64,000 nucleotides of DNA from Pedobacter sp. ASV17 (GTDB lineage: Bacteria > Bacteroidota > Bacteroidia > Sphingobacteriales > Sphingobacteriaceae). This document shows positions 16,930 through 26,414 of the stretch, one piece after another (within the stretch, counting starts at the first letter, position 1; the number at the start of each line of letters is the position of its first letter). The stretch covers positions 35,770-99,769 of the forward strand of contig NZ_JAELTX010000004.1 of assembly GCF_016429065.1 (NCBI RefSeq), in the 5' to 3' direction. Made by a program: the position numbers and the translations under genes. The notes under the pieces were generated by a model that saw nothing but the letters and a program-made list of their open reading frames with translations, was not told where the DNA came from and made no database searches.

Positions 16930-17982
16930 CTAAAGGTCCATTGGGTCTATAAATTCCGCAATATCGTCTTGCGGAAAATCGTACTCAAAAGTTTTTGGTC
17001 CATTCGGGAAATCATTGCTCCGCACCGTAATTTCAATTTTTATGTCTGCTGGTCTTGAGAAAACCAGTGCAATCTGACCATTAAAGATATCAGCTTGTCT
17101 ACCTTTCTGTTTTACACGAAGGGAAGTATGCGTACCTTTCGTGGGCATTAATTCGTAGATAGAATAATCACTGTAATTTTTATAGTCGACATTCGTATCC
17201 TTTAAAATAAATGGAGGAAACATCTTGTCTAAATGAGATGTATAGGCAAACATGCTTTTATCCTTATTCTCATTGTAAAACTTATGTTCCAAATCCTGTG
17301 TACACTTTGCGCTAACCCATTTGTTATGATAAATTTTGAGTTCGACATCTAAATCTATAGAGGTGTTTGATAGGTTTTCCACGTCAACCTGTAATTCTTT
17401 TATATAGCCTTTGTGCCTAAGTTCTTTCGATTCAAAACCCCATATAGAAAAATTAAAATCGATATCGCTGCTACGGTCTTTGATGGCTGACCGCTCCGCA
17501 TAAATTTTCTCAAAGTCATCCCTCTTCAGTTCACGTGTGGAACTTCCGCTTCTGATGAAACCGGTTCCTTCCCGATAATGGCTACCTTTTGGCTGTGCGT
17601 CCCTGTATTCTTTCTTAAAAAGATAAGGTCCTTTGCTGTTGTCAAATATTCTAAAGTAGGCAAGTCGGTGTTCTTTATATAAAAGTTCCTTATACTCAAA
17701 GTTGATCTCTGGTTCAATATACTGATTTAGAAACTGTTGATAGGATGCCTGGTCATTCAATTCAGCAATTGATCTGAAGCCAGCTGCTGTGCCATTTTTC
17801 TCTTCGACCCCTATAATAATGTGCTTGTCATCCTTGCTGCTCAGGTTTGCGAAAGCACACATATCTTTTAAAAATTCCCCTTTTTTAGCATTCCCCTTAT
17901 CAATAGGATACTGTTCCACTTTGAAATCCAATTTGGTGTTTTCGCTTTCGCCTTCAATAAGGCTGATGATCGTTTCCCGCAT
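16930..17982 (-). CDS. AlbA_2/Schlafen-type putative DNA- or RNA-binding ATPase-like protein
   Basis: This is a 350-residue protein. Residues 1-165 match the AlbA_2 (formerly divergent AAA, Schlafen core-like) domain: an N-terminal ESENTKLDFK strand, a middle KDMCAFANLSSKDDKHIIIG, and later YREGTGFIRSGSSTREL. The remainder (about 175-350) is a beta-rich domain without recognised motifs. AlbA_2 proteins occur as regulators and also in phage defence systems. As a stand-alone cargo gene of an ICE beside the transfer operon, a defence or regulatory role is plausible but unproven. Confidence 0.75.
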   Translation of the reverse strand: MRETIISLIEGESENTKLDFKVEQYPIDKGNAKKGEFLKDMCAFANLSSKDDKHIIIGVEEKNGTAAGFRSIAELNDQASYQQFLNQYIEPEINFEYKELLYKEHRLAYFRIFDNSKGPYLFKKEYRDAQPKGSHYREGTGFIRSGSSTRELKRDDFEKIYAERSAIKDRSSDIDFNFSIWGFESKELRHKGYIKELQVDVENLSNTSIDLDVELKIYHNKWVSAKCTQDLEHKFYNENKDKSMFAYTSHLDKMFPPFILKDTNVDYKNYSDYSIYELMPTKGTHTSLRVKQKGRQADIFNGQIALVFSRPADIKIEITVRSNDFPNGPKTFEYDFPQDDIAEFIDPMDL

Positions 17983-18233
17983 GAGAATTTAATATCGATG
18001 AATTAGCAAATTTAAGAGATTGGGAAAATGTATCAGTAACCAGGCTCACTATTTTTTACAAAGTATAGTAGTTGTATTCAACTGTAAATCTGTGGGTTTC
18101 TAGGGTTACAAAAAGGGTAGCAACTTAAACTTGTACTTGTAACACCTTGAAAACCAAGCTTCCTTTGTCCAAGAAATTTGATTGAAAAGCACGGCAAACA
18201 GCCAAAGCGATTAACAACAAAAAAAGGACAAAT

Positions 18234-18683
18234 ATGCTAAACAACATTTCTTGGCAAGACTACCTGACTATCATAGGAGCGGCCACCATTCTTTACTACA
18301 TCATTATTGGTATGACCTACTTCCGTGCCGACCTAAAAAGAGCCCTAAACCGCAAGCGTGGCAATAGCCGTGAAATGTTTGTATATGATGATACAGGAGA
18401 CACAGGACCAGTTGCAATGGCGGCCGAAACAAATTTACCGATTGAAGTAGGCAATGAAATAGACCTCATAGAAGACCTGGCCGAAAAACTTGCTAACTCT
18501 CTTTCGGGAAAAAACAATGTAGAAAAGCACCAGCTACAAGAATATGTCGGTATGCTCTTCCAAGACTATCCGACCCTAAAGACATCCGGACTACGTGAGT
18601 CAATCAATGAACTGGTTGTCTCCGAATGCGAAAAAATTGGTGTCCGTTCCCTTAGCAAAAGTGAAGTAGATCAGTTGTGGTAG
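18234..18683 (+). CDS. Hypothetical membrane protein at the head of the transfer operon
   Basis: The protein has 149 residues. It has one N-terminal membrane helix (about residues 10-28, YLTIIGAATILYYIIIGMTY), a basic stop-transfer region (RADLKRALNRKRG), then an acidic cytoplasmic or periplasmic tail. No family is known to me. Its position as the first gene before traE on the same strand is conserved in Sphingobacteria-type ICEs. It probably contributes to the mating apparatus. The 250 bp upstream hold no convincing promoter. Confidence 0.75.
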   Translation: MLNNISWQDYLTIIGAATILYYIIIGMTYFRADLKRALNRKRGNSREMFVYDDTGDTGPVAMAAETNLPIEVGNEIDLIEDLAEKLANSLSGKNNVEKHQLQEYVGMLFQDYPTLKTSGLRESINELVVSECEKIGVRSLSKSEVDQLW

Positions 18684-18828
18684 GCAGCTAAGGAACCAAA
18701 CCAGCAGCGAAGGCAGTTTCCCTGCCCGTCCCAAAGCGATATGGCAAATGTGACGGAGAAATTGGGTAGTGTGGCGGCGAAACCCTTCGCTTATTTAATT
18801 AAACCAAACCTCATTATAAAACGTGGAT

Positions 18829-19167
18829 ATGAAAACGACCGTACAAAAAACAAGAGAAAGAAAAATCACAAGAATGGCTGCCATTACAGCCCTGCTATTA
18901 ATGCTGGTAGCCCAATACCAAGCCTACGGACAGGATGGTATTGCGGGAATAAACGAGGCAAACCAAAAAGTAAGGAGCTATTTCGCAGCAGGAACACAGC
19001 TCATGTATGCCATTGGTGCAATACTGGGACTTATAGGAGCCGTAAAGGTGTACCAGAAATGGAACGCAGGAGATCAGGATACAGGAAAGGTTGCTGCCGC
19101 CTGGTTTGGTTCGTGTGTCTTTTTGGTAGTGGTAGCAACAGTTATCCAATCATTCTTCGGAGTATAA
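18829..19167 (+). CDS. traE: Conjugal transfer protein TraE (DUF4134)
   Basis: This is a 112-residue protein starting at the ATG at 18829-18831; a GTG two codons earlier is possible. It has a leader (ITRMAAITALLLMLVAQYQA) and two further hydrophobic segments (LMYAIGAILGLIGAVKVYQ, then AAAWFGSCVFLVVVATVIQ) around WNAGDQDTGKV. This is the DUF4134 family, the small VirB2/VirB3-like membrane component of Bacteroidota ICEs. Confidence 0.9.
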   Translation: MKTTVQKTRERKITRMAAITALLLMLVAQYQAYGQDGIAGINEANQKVRSYFAAGTQLMYAIGAILGLIGAVKVYQKWNAGDQDTGKVAAAWFGSCVFLVVVATVIQSFFGV

Positions 19168-19172
19168 AAGTA

Positions 19173-19604
19173 TTGAAAAATGCAGCAATCCTACGCGAAA
19201 AACTTTGGGGCTACATCGTGGCCCACAATCCGGAACTCATGTTGAGCCTACGGGAGGAATTCTCAGTGTCACAATACCTGGCAGAAAAAGCAAGCCTTGT
19301 AATGCCGCTTGTGGAAAGGTTGATAGCTGAAGGTAATCCCCAATATATTATCGAAGAGCTGTGCCTGCAGGAAATGACGGCAGAACTGAAACCATCAAAA
19401 TTCCTATACATCCGGGAAATAGTCGAAGAAGAATTTCCGACACAGTTTGCAGCCCTACAGGAAAGCGGAACATTGACCTATGAAATTGTAAACCTTATTA
19501 CCGAATGTTCAGAATTATTCTCTGAACTCGGATTTAGGGAAAACGGGGAGAACAGCTCCCTGCGGTACGCGGTGATAGCGCAAGTGGAAGATTACCTGAA
19601 ATAA
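19173..19604 (+). CDS. DUF1896-family protein with a TTG start
   Basis: The protein has 143 residues from the TTG at 19173-19175. The only ATG nearby (19180) is out of frame, and the frame continues upstream only as a shadow of traE. The family starts with a short basic residue run then LREKLWGYIVAHNPELMLSL, as seen here. Other features are ASLVMPLVERLIAEGNPQY and IIEELCLQEMTAELKP. DUF1896 proteins are small soluble ICE proteins of unknown role. Only 5 bp separate it from traE, and GGAG at 19160-19163 may help initiation. Confidence 0.8.
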   Translation: MKNAAILREKLWGYIVAHNPELMLSLREEFSVSQYLAEKASLVMPLVERLIAEGNPQYIIEELCLQEMTAELKPSKFLYIREIVEEEFPTQFAALQESGTLTYEIVNLITECSELFSELGFRENGENSSLRYAVIAQVEDYLK

Positions 19605-19645
19605 CAGGTTAAGTATTGAATGTGAGAGAGAAAGAGAGAGAGAAG

Positions 19646-22600
19646 ATGGCCTACAGTACAATCGATACACTTAACAAAAACATCCGTGCCCTTTCGGTGG
19701 CAATTGGGTACCAGAAATCGGGAATATTACCTGATGACGGTGCCCAAGCCCTGAAAGAATATGCAGGATTTGGCGGCCTTAAAGCTATCCTTTATCCCGA
19801 AGGCGATCTTGCATCTTGGATAAAGAGCGGTGCTTCCAACTCCGATCTCAACCTACATCCAAACATCCAAAAGCTACACAAGCTACTACGTGAAAATCTG
19901 GATGAGGTAGCGTATAAGGAAAGTATCGCTTCGCTAAAAAATAGTGTACTTACTGCCTTTTACACACCGCCTTTTGTGCCAGCTGTCATCTATGATATAC
20001 TTCGCGAACATGGAATCCAACCCAAGAAACTCTATGAGCCTTCGGCAGGATCGGGAGTATTTATTACTGAAGCAATCAAGGCGTTGCCAGACCTCCAAAA
20101 CATAACGGCCGTAGAAAAAGACCTGTTAACAGGGATGGTACTAACTGCGTATAACAGTACACATCAAATCAAGACCGATACACATGTTAAGGGATTGGAG
20201 GAAACCTCCAACGATGAAAATGGCATGTTCGATCTTGTAGCCAGCAATATTCCTTTTGGCAACTTTTCGGTATTTGATAACAACTACAGGAACACGGGAG
20301 TTACGGGCAAAATCCACAATTATTTTTTCGCAAAAGGGTTGGATAAGCTGGCGGATGGAGGTATTATGGCCTATATCACTACAGATGGCTTTCTGAACAG
20401 CCCTTCGAACATGGAAGCAAGGCGTTACCTGTTCGACAGGGCCGATTTTGTGGCACTAGCCGTAATGCCAGACAATCTGATGAAGGACACCGGCAATACC
20501 GAAGCACCCAGCCACCTTTTAGTGGTTCAAAAGAACACTGGCAAGAAACAGCTTTCAGCAGACGAGCAGTTGTTGTTAGCGACCGATAAAAAGCAAAATG
20601 ATTTTGGTTCCTTTTTCCAAAATGCGTACATACAGCAGCATCCCGAAATCATTATAGGAGAGGTAAGTGCCGGGAATAACCAATATGGGCAGCCCCACGA
20701 AAAGGTATGGCTTTCCGGTAATATCATTCAGGCCGAAAATCTGCTCAGGGAAGTGTTGCAAACCGCCATCAAAAACAACCTTAGCACGGCACTTTTTCCA
20801 AAGCTCGAAAATGAGGTTCCCGAAATTGTTCCCGAAACAGTTACTGGCGGAAGACTGACCTACCTGAGCATGCCCAGGAACAAGGAAAATATTGCGCCAG
20901 TCCAACTTGGACTTTTTGACAACCTGCCCGCTGAGAATATGGGGAGGGCATCTGCCTACGTTGGCGAAGGGGACAGTACCATTGTACTGACCACTACCGC
21001 ACGGCTAATAGGAACCATCCGAACTGAAGACAACCCAGAACATGAAGTAGTTGTACTGCTTACAGCCCGTCATAAAAAGAGCAATAACTATCTCTATAAA
21101 TTGCGTTCCAACGTAAAGGAGGTACAACCAGCTACTACCAATTGGATGAGTGGTGTCCAATTGGCGTCCCAATTGTCGGAGATTAAAATTCAATTGCAAA
21201 ACTATGGCGGTCATAACTTCCATTTTGAAGGTGACCAGACCGTTGCTGGCTATTTTAAATTTAACAAGCAAACAGAGAATCTTGTCAAGGAACTGCCGCC
21301 CTTTTATGAGGAAGGCATGATAACCATTCATCATGACAAAATAGGCCATGTTACCAAAATAGATAGGGGTGCCAACTTGGTGTATTTTGAAGCTTTTTCA
21401 GACCAAAGGCAAAAGCAATTTTATCAAGGGTATGTGGCTTTGCGGGACGGCTATCTAAAGCTGTCAAAAAATGAGATTTCGGGAGCGAAGGTTACAGAAA
21501 GCGAACGTGAAGTCGTGAACCGAATGTACGATGTTTTTGTTGCCAAATATGGGCAGCTTAACTCAATTGATAACCGTAGGAGCATTCTTTCCGATGGCTA
21601 CGGTGTTACCCTGCTTTCATCGTTGGAACGTCGTGAGGGAAGCGGCTATGTGAAATCGGACATCCTTACCCAGACAATTGTCAAAAAGGAGGAATTATTT
21701 AGGACCGATAGCCCTTCGGATGCTTTGGCGCATTGCCTGAATGAAAGGGGAAAGGTAGACATGGAGTTCATAGCAACCATCTTGGGAATGGATGCGGCCG
21801 CCGCTGTCAAGGCATTGGATAAACATATTTACATCAATCCTTCCTGGAACGAATGGGAAACTGCAGATGCCTACCTCAGTGGCAATGTAGTGGACAAATT
21901 GAAAACGGCCGAAAAATATTGTCAGGAACATCCCGACAACCCATTTTATGCTGCAAGTAGGGATGCACTGCAAAAAGTTCAACCGGAAGCTATTCCCTTT
22001 GAACTATTGGATTTTAATCTGGGAGAGCGTTGGATGCCCGAAGGGTATTATAAAAAATTTGCCACCAAACTTTTTGAGCAGGAAACGGAAGTATCCTATT
22101 TTGCTTCATTGGACACCTTCAAGGTAAGTACCAAGCATAACGCCAAAGTAGACAGGGAATTTGCGATAACGCCGAAAAACGGACGCACCATGTACGGTTA
22201 TACCTTACTGGAACATGCCCTTGAAAATACCGCACCGTTTTTTACCTATGAAACAGTGGGTGTTGATGGTAAAACCATTCGGAAGCCCGATAATGAAGCC
22301 ACGCAGCTTGCGGGGCAAAAGATAGAACAGATACGTGCCGCATTTATCGACTATCTGGAAGGATTGTCGGACGAGGAACGAAAAGAAATTGCAGACCAAT
22401 ATAATGAAACCTTCAACTGCTATGTCATAAGGGAATATAATGGTTCCCATCTGACTTTTCCCGGTCTTGATAAGAAATCATTGGCAATCGAGGACCTTTA
22501 CGATTCTCAAAAAAATGCGGTATGGCGCATCGTACAAAATCGTGGCGCACTGGTAGATCATGAGGTAGGTCTGGGAAAAACCCTGACAATGGTGGTAGGG

Positions 22601-25195
22601 GCCCAGGAGCTCAAAAGACTCTCTATTGTAAACAAGCCCGCAATACTGGCATTGAAGGCCAACATCGACCAGATTGCAGAAACCTATCAGAAAGCCTATC
22701 CGCATGCCAAAATCCTGTTTCCAGGCAAAGAAGATTTTACACCGGCCAAACGGCTGCAGCTTCTGCACGAGATAAAGAACAATAATTGGGACTGCATCAT
22801 AATGACGCATGAACAGTTTGAAAAAATCCCGCAATCCTACGAAATCCAAAGGGAAATTCTGGAGACAGAACTGGAAAACGTGCAACGTGACCTGGATACC
22901 GCCGAAGACCTAGGCGGGGAAATAAGCAAGAAAATATTAAAGGGTCTTGAAATCCGTAAAAACAACCTTAAGAACAAGCTTTCAAGTATTGTCAAAAACA
23001 TCGAAGAGAAAAAAGATGCGGGCATTACCTTTCGGGATTTAGGCATTGACCACTTATTTGTTGATGAGTCCCACAAATACAAAAACCTAACCTTTACCAC
23101 AAGGCACAACCGAGTAGCGGGCTTGGGAAACACCGAAGGCAGCATGCGTGCCCTAAACATGTTGTTTGCCGTACGTACCCTTCAGGATAAATTCGGTTCG
23201 GATCTGTGCGTGACTTTCCTTTCAGGTACACCCATCAGCAATAGCCTTACCGAAATGTACCTTATATTCAAATACCTGCGGCCAAGGGAAATGGCAAGGC
23301 AGCGAATTGAAAATTTTGATGGTTGGTCAGCCGTCTTCGCAAAAAAGACCACTGACTACGAGTTCAATATTACCAACGAAATTGTAGCCAAGGAACGCTA
23401 TAGGCATTTTATAAAAGTCCCTGAACTGGCCCTTTTCTATAATGAAATAACAGACTATAAAACGGCAAAGCATATCAGTTTGGATAAGCCCGAAATTGAT
23501 GAAGTGCTGGTCAATATTCCATTGACCCCTGAACAGGAGGAGTTTTCACAAAGGCTTATGGAATTTGCCAGAACTGGAAATGCAGTTTTTATTGACAGGC
23601 CGCCCCTAACACCCTCTGAAGACAATGCCAGAATGTTGATTGCAACCAACTACGCCAAAAAAATGGCGTTGGATATGCGATTGATAGGAAACCACTACGC
23701 TGACCATCCAAACGATAAGGTCAATGTTTGTTCACGGAAGGTAAATGAGGTGTATACGGAAAGTACGCCACATAAGGGAACGCAGATTATTTTCTGTGAT
23801 CTGGGTACGCCCAGCAGCAAAGGTTTTAACCTCTACCAGGCATTGAAGGATAAACTGGTAAAAGATTTCGATATCCCTGCCCATGAAATAGCCTTCATCC
23901 ATGACTGGCAGGACCGAAAAAAGCCCCAGCTGTGCAAACTTATGAACAATGGGGATATCCGTATCCTAATTGGAAGTACCGAAATGGCAGGGACGGGACT
24001 TAATGTACAGAAGAGGATCGTTGCCATGCACCACTTGGATATTCCGTGGACACCGAAAGATCTGGAGCAGCGAAATGGCCGTGGGGCAAGGCAGGGAAAT
24101 CTTATCGCTAAGGAATTTTATGGCAATAAGGTCAAGAATTTTATCTATGCCAAGGAGAAGTCTTTGGATAACTACAAATTCAACCTGCTGAAGAACAAGC
24201 AACTTTTCATTTCACAAATGAAAAACAATGAGCTTCAGGTAAGGACATTGGACGAGGGGGCAATGGACGAAAAGAGCGGTATGAACTTTTCGGAATACAT
24301 AGCCATTCTCTCTGGTGATAATTCACTGCTCGAAAAATCAAAGCTTGAAAAAAGGATAGCGGTGATGGAAAGTCTCAGGACTGCACATTTTAGGGAATTG
24401 AACAAAAATAGGCTGGCCCTGAAGGAGAGGACTGAAAAAGCAGAAAGCGGAATGGCACTGCTGTCTAAACTGAAGGTCGATTGCGAGCTATACCAAAGCC
24501 AACTCATACACGAACCTGACGGTACCAAGGTCAACCAGATCCAGTTGACAGGTTTTAAGAATGATGATCCGGAAGCTATCGGAAACCATATCATCAATCT
24601 TTACAAAGGTTGGAAGCCCAAAAATGAAAACAGTACAGAGCAAAAGATCGGGAGCCTTTACGGTTTCGACCTATATATCAGACAGGAGCGGGAGACCTAC
24701 TATTCAAATGGTCTGATGTACGACAAAAGCTATAATAATTTTTATGCGACTACAGCCAATTCAGGTATCAAGTATACCTATAATGACGGCTTTCCCAATA
24801 TTGATAACCCAAAGCTGTCCGCACGTCACTTTCTTAATGCAATTGACCGTACGGTCACCTTGAAACAGCGATATGAAAAGGAAGCCATTCAATTTGAGCA
24901 GGACCTGCCACAACTGGAGAGACTTGTAGGCAAGCCATTTTTACAGGAAGAAGAATTAAAAATCATGAAAACCGAGCTGGCAAGCCTGGAAGCGGAAATG
25001 GCCAAATCACTTGCCGACAAACAGGTTGGGGAAAATGAAAATTCCGAAGAAGAGGCAGATGAGAAAATCGAAGCCACGGCAGTAGAAATTGCGGAAAAAG
25101 TAGAAGCTGATAAAGTAGGGCAGGCTCCTTCAGACCAATGGATGCAGCAAGCCTATGCTACGATGAGAAAAAACAATAGGATGAAATTTAGATAA
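19646..25195 (+). CDS. N6-adenine methylase and SNF2-type helicase fusion protein
   Basis: The protein has 1849 residues, read from MAYSTIDTLN after the purine-rich run at 19620-19645; a start 10 codons earlier is possible. The N-terminal part is a DNA methylase: SAM motif EPSAGSGVF at about residue 133, and the catalytic motif SNIPFG at about residue 200 (an N-I-P-F form of NPPY). The C-terminal half is a superfamily 2 helicase: DHEVGLGKTL at ~971, DESH at ~1140, SGTPISNS at ~1195, RNGRGARQG at ~1475. A coiled, acidic tail follows. Such proteins are regular members of Bacteroidota ICEs and may protect or remodel incoming DNA. No restriction nuclease was seen. Confidence 0.88.
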   Translation: MAYSTIDTLNKNIRALSVAIGYQKSGILPDDGAQALKEYAGFGGLKAILYPEGDLASWIKSGASNSDLNLHPNIQKLHKLLRENLDEVAYKESIASLKNSVLTAFYTPPFVPAVIYDILREHGIQPKKLYEPSAGSGVFITEAIKALPDLQNITAVEKDLLTGMVLTAYNSTHQIKTDTHVKGLEETSNDENGMFDLVASNIPFGNFSVFDNNYRNTGVTGKIHNYFFAKGLDKLADGGIMAYITTDGFLNSPSNMEARRYLFDRADFVALAVMPDNLMKDTGNTEAPSHLLVVQKNTGKKQLSADEQLLLATDKKQNDFGSFFQNAYIQQHPEIIIGEVSAGNNQYGQPHEKVWLSGNIIQAENLLREVLQTAIKNNLSTALFPKLENEVPEIVPETVTGGRLTYLSMPRNKENIAPVQLGLFDNLPAENMGRASAYVGEGDSTIVLTTTARLIGTIRTEDNPEHEVVVLLTARHKKSNNYLYKLRSNVKEVQPATTNWMSGVQLASQLSEIKIQLQNYGGHNFHFEGDQTVAGYFKFNKQTENLVKELPPFYEEGMITIHHDKIGHVTKIDRGANLVYFEAFSDQRQKQFYQGYVALRDGYLKLSKNEISGAKVTESEREVVNRMYDVFVAKYGQLNSIDNRRSILSDGYGVTLLSSLERREGSGYVKSDILTQTIVKKEELFRTDSPSDALAHCLNERGKVDMEFIATILGMDAAAAVKALDKHIYINPSWNEWETADAYLSGNVVDKLKTAEKYCQEHPDNPFYAASRDALQKVQPEAIPFELLDFNLGERWMPEGYYKKFATKLFEQETEVSYFASLDTFKVSTKHNAKVDREFAITPKNGRTMYGYTLLEHALENTAPFFTYETVGVDGKTIRKPDNEATQLAGQKIEQIRAAFIDYLEGLSDEERKEIADQYNETFNCYVIREYNGSHLTFPGLDKKSLAIEDLYDSQKNAVWRIVQNRGALVDHEVGLGKTLTMVVGAQELKRLSIVNKPAILALKANIDQIAETYQKAYPHAKILFPGKEDFTPAKRLQLLHEIKNNNWDCIIMTHEQFEKIPQSYEIQREILETELENVQRDLDTAEDLGGEISKKILKGLEIRKNNLKNKLSSIVKNIEEKKDAGITFRDLGIDHLFVDESHKYKNLTFTTRHNRVAGLGNTEGSMRALNMLFAVRTLQDKFGSDLCVTFLSGTPISNSLTEMYLIFKYLRPREMARQRIENFDGWSAVFAKKTTDYEFNITNEIVAKERYRHFIKVPELALFYNEITDYKTAKHISLDKPEIDEVLVNIPLTPEQEEFSQRLMEFARTGNAVFIDRPPLTPSEDNARMLIATNYAKKMALDMRLIGNHYADHPNDKVNVCSRKVNEVYTESTPHKGTQIIFCDLGTPSSKGFNLYQALKDKLVKDFDIPAHEIAFIHDWQDRKKPQLCKLMNNGDIRILIGSTEMAGTGLNVQKRIVAMHHLDIPWTPKDLEQRNGRGARQGNLIAKEFYGNKVKNFIYAKEKSLDNYKFNLLKNKQLFISQMKNNELQVRTLDEGAMDEKSGMNFSEYIAILSGDNSLLEKSKLEKRIAVMESLRTAHFRELNKNRLALKERTEKAESGMALLSKLKVDCELYQSQLIHEPDGTKVNQIQLTGFKNDDPEAIGNHIINLYKGWKPKNENSTEQKIGSLYGFDLYIRQERETYYSNGLMYDKSYNNFYATTANSGIKYTYNDGFPNIDNPKLSARHFLNAIDRTVTLKQRYEKEAIQFEQDLPQLERLVGKPFLQEEELKIMKTELASLEAEMAKSLADKQVGENENSEEEADEKIEATAVEIAEKVEADKVGQAPSDQWMQQAYATMRKNNRMKFR

Positions 25196-25216
25196 CGAAA
25201 AACAAAAGAGTGGAAA

Positions 25217-25546
25217 ATGGCAAACAGCGTATATCAAGTCAACAAAGGAATTAACCAGAGCATAGAGTTCAAGGGGCTGAAAGCTCAGTACATCTGGTAT
25301 TTGGGCGGTGGCATCGTCATCTTAATGATACTATTTGCAGTTCTTTATTTCATTGGGCTGCCTTCCTACCTGTGTGTGGGCATCATTGCAGGCATAGGCA
25401 CACTCATGGTCATCAAAATCTACAGGATGAGCCACAAATATGGCGAATACGGACTGATGAAGGCACTGGCAAAAAAACAATTGCCAAATGCCATCAGGAG
25501 CAACAGCAGGAAAATCTTTTTAATGGACGATAAAAATGGAAAATAG
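25217..25546 (+). CDS. traF: Conjugal transfer protein TraF (DUF4133)
   Basis: The protein has 109 residues. The start (YQVNKGINQSIEFKGLKAQY) and the paired membrane helices (YIWYLGGGIVILMILFAVLY, YLCVGIIAGIGTLMVIKIY) match DUF4133, the VirB3-like inner-membrane component. The C-terminus is basic and overlaps the next gene by 11 bp, so translation is coupled. Confidence 0.9.
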   Translation: MANSVYQVNKGINQSIEFKGLKAQYIWYLGGGIVILMILFAVLYFIGLPSYLCVGIIAGIGTLMVIKIYRMSHKYGEYGLMKALAKKQLPNAIRSNSRKIFLMDDKNGK

Positions 25547-26405
25547 AATTTTACTGAGACCAAATTCCAACTATTCATTGGATCTGGAGACTTTGGAAGT
25601 TATAGAAAACGGGACGAAAATGAAGGTGGCCACATTGGGTGCCCAGCCAATATTTACGATCGCTGGAACTGATTTCTATGTCGAAATACAATCCCAAACG
25701 CTAATAGAGGTTTCAGACCCAAAAAACCACCTTCCCGTTGGCGACATGATAGATACGGGCAAACACTATGAGTTTCCCTACCATCTGGAATATAAGAACT
25801 GGCCATGCCAGCTGGATGACCCGAAAGAAAGTATTGACGTGAAAGTGCCATACCTTATAGTACTAGACCCAGTTGGGATGGCTAGCAAGTACAACATTGA
25901 TCCCGTCGACCTTATAGGGAGGAAGGATATAGAATTTCTTAACCCGAACTACCAAGGTTTTCTTGCCCGTATCGCTGGCGAACTGCCTACCATAGATATC
26001 GCTGGCGAAAGCTATTTAATAAATGTGGAGAAAGGACAGCTTATACTTAAGGCGGATGCGAATCACAGTCTTGAATTCAAGGATTTCCAAAAGGGATGTC
26101 CGCTTTCTGATGACTTCTCATACAGGTTCACCTATGACAAAATCAAGAAGGTAGTTATTAGCGAAACAGAAAAATATGGTAAGGGTGGCAATTACGGGAT
26201 CGTGGAGCTTCCGGTCGCAGTAAAGCTTGATCCCGTAGGACTGGCAAGGAAACTAGGTTACAACGATGACCATTTTATCAGGGACTATCCGATGGAAAAG
26301 AAACTAACGGCATCAGTATCGGATATAAAAGGCATAGAAATCCCAGATGGGATTGCCAACAGCGGGCAAAAGGAAAGACAGCGTAAAAACAGGCATGGAC
26401 TATAA
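25536..26405 (+). CDS. Repeat-built ICE protein of unknown function (two units)
   Basis: This 289-residue soluble protein is built from two ~105-residue units. Each unit begins with a strand motif (IFTIAGTDFYVEI at ~39; LPTIDIAGESYLINVEKGQL at ~150) and ends with a helix motif (LDPVGMASKYN at ~110; LDPVGLARKLGY at ~231). The next gene carries two more units of the same type. No catalytic residues or known domain were recognised. It overlaps traF by 11 bp and sits before the traG ATPase, so it is part of the transfer operon. Confidence 0.8.
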   Translation: MENRILLRPNSNYSLDLETLEVIENGTKMKVATLGAQPIFTIAGTDFYVEIQSQTLIEVSDPKNHLPVGDMIDTGKHYEFPYHLEYKNWPCQLDDPKESIDVKVPYLIVLDPVGMASKYNIDPVDLIGRKDIEFLNPNYQGFLARIAGELPTIDIAGESYLINVEKGQLILKADANHSLEFKDFQKGCPLSDDFSYRFTYDKIKKVVISETEKYGKGGNYGIVELPVAVKLDPVGLARKLGYNDDHFIRDYPMEKKLTASVSDIKGIEIPDGIANSGQKERQRKNRHGL

Positions 26406-26414
26406 CTAAACGAC

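Noticed and set aside
18741..18828. Long plus-strand frame starting at 18741 and running through traE to 19604
   Set aside because: Only the part after 19173 has family character (DUF1896). The upstream part is a frame shadow of traE with unlikely residues.
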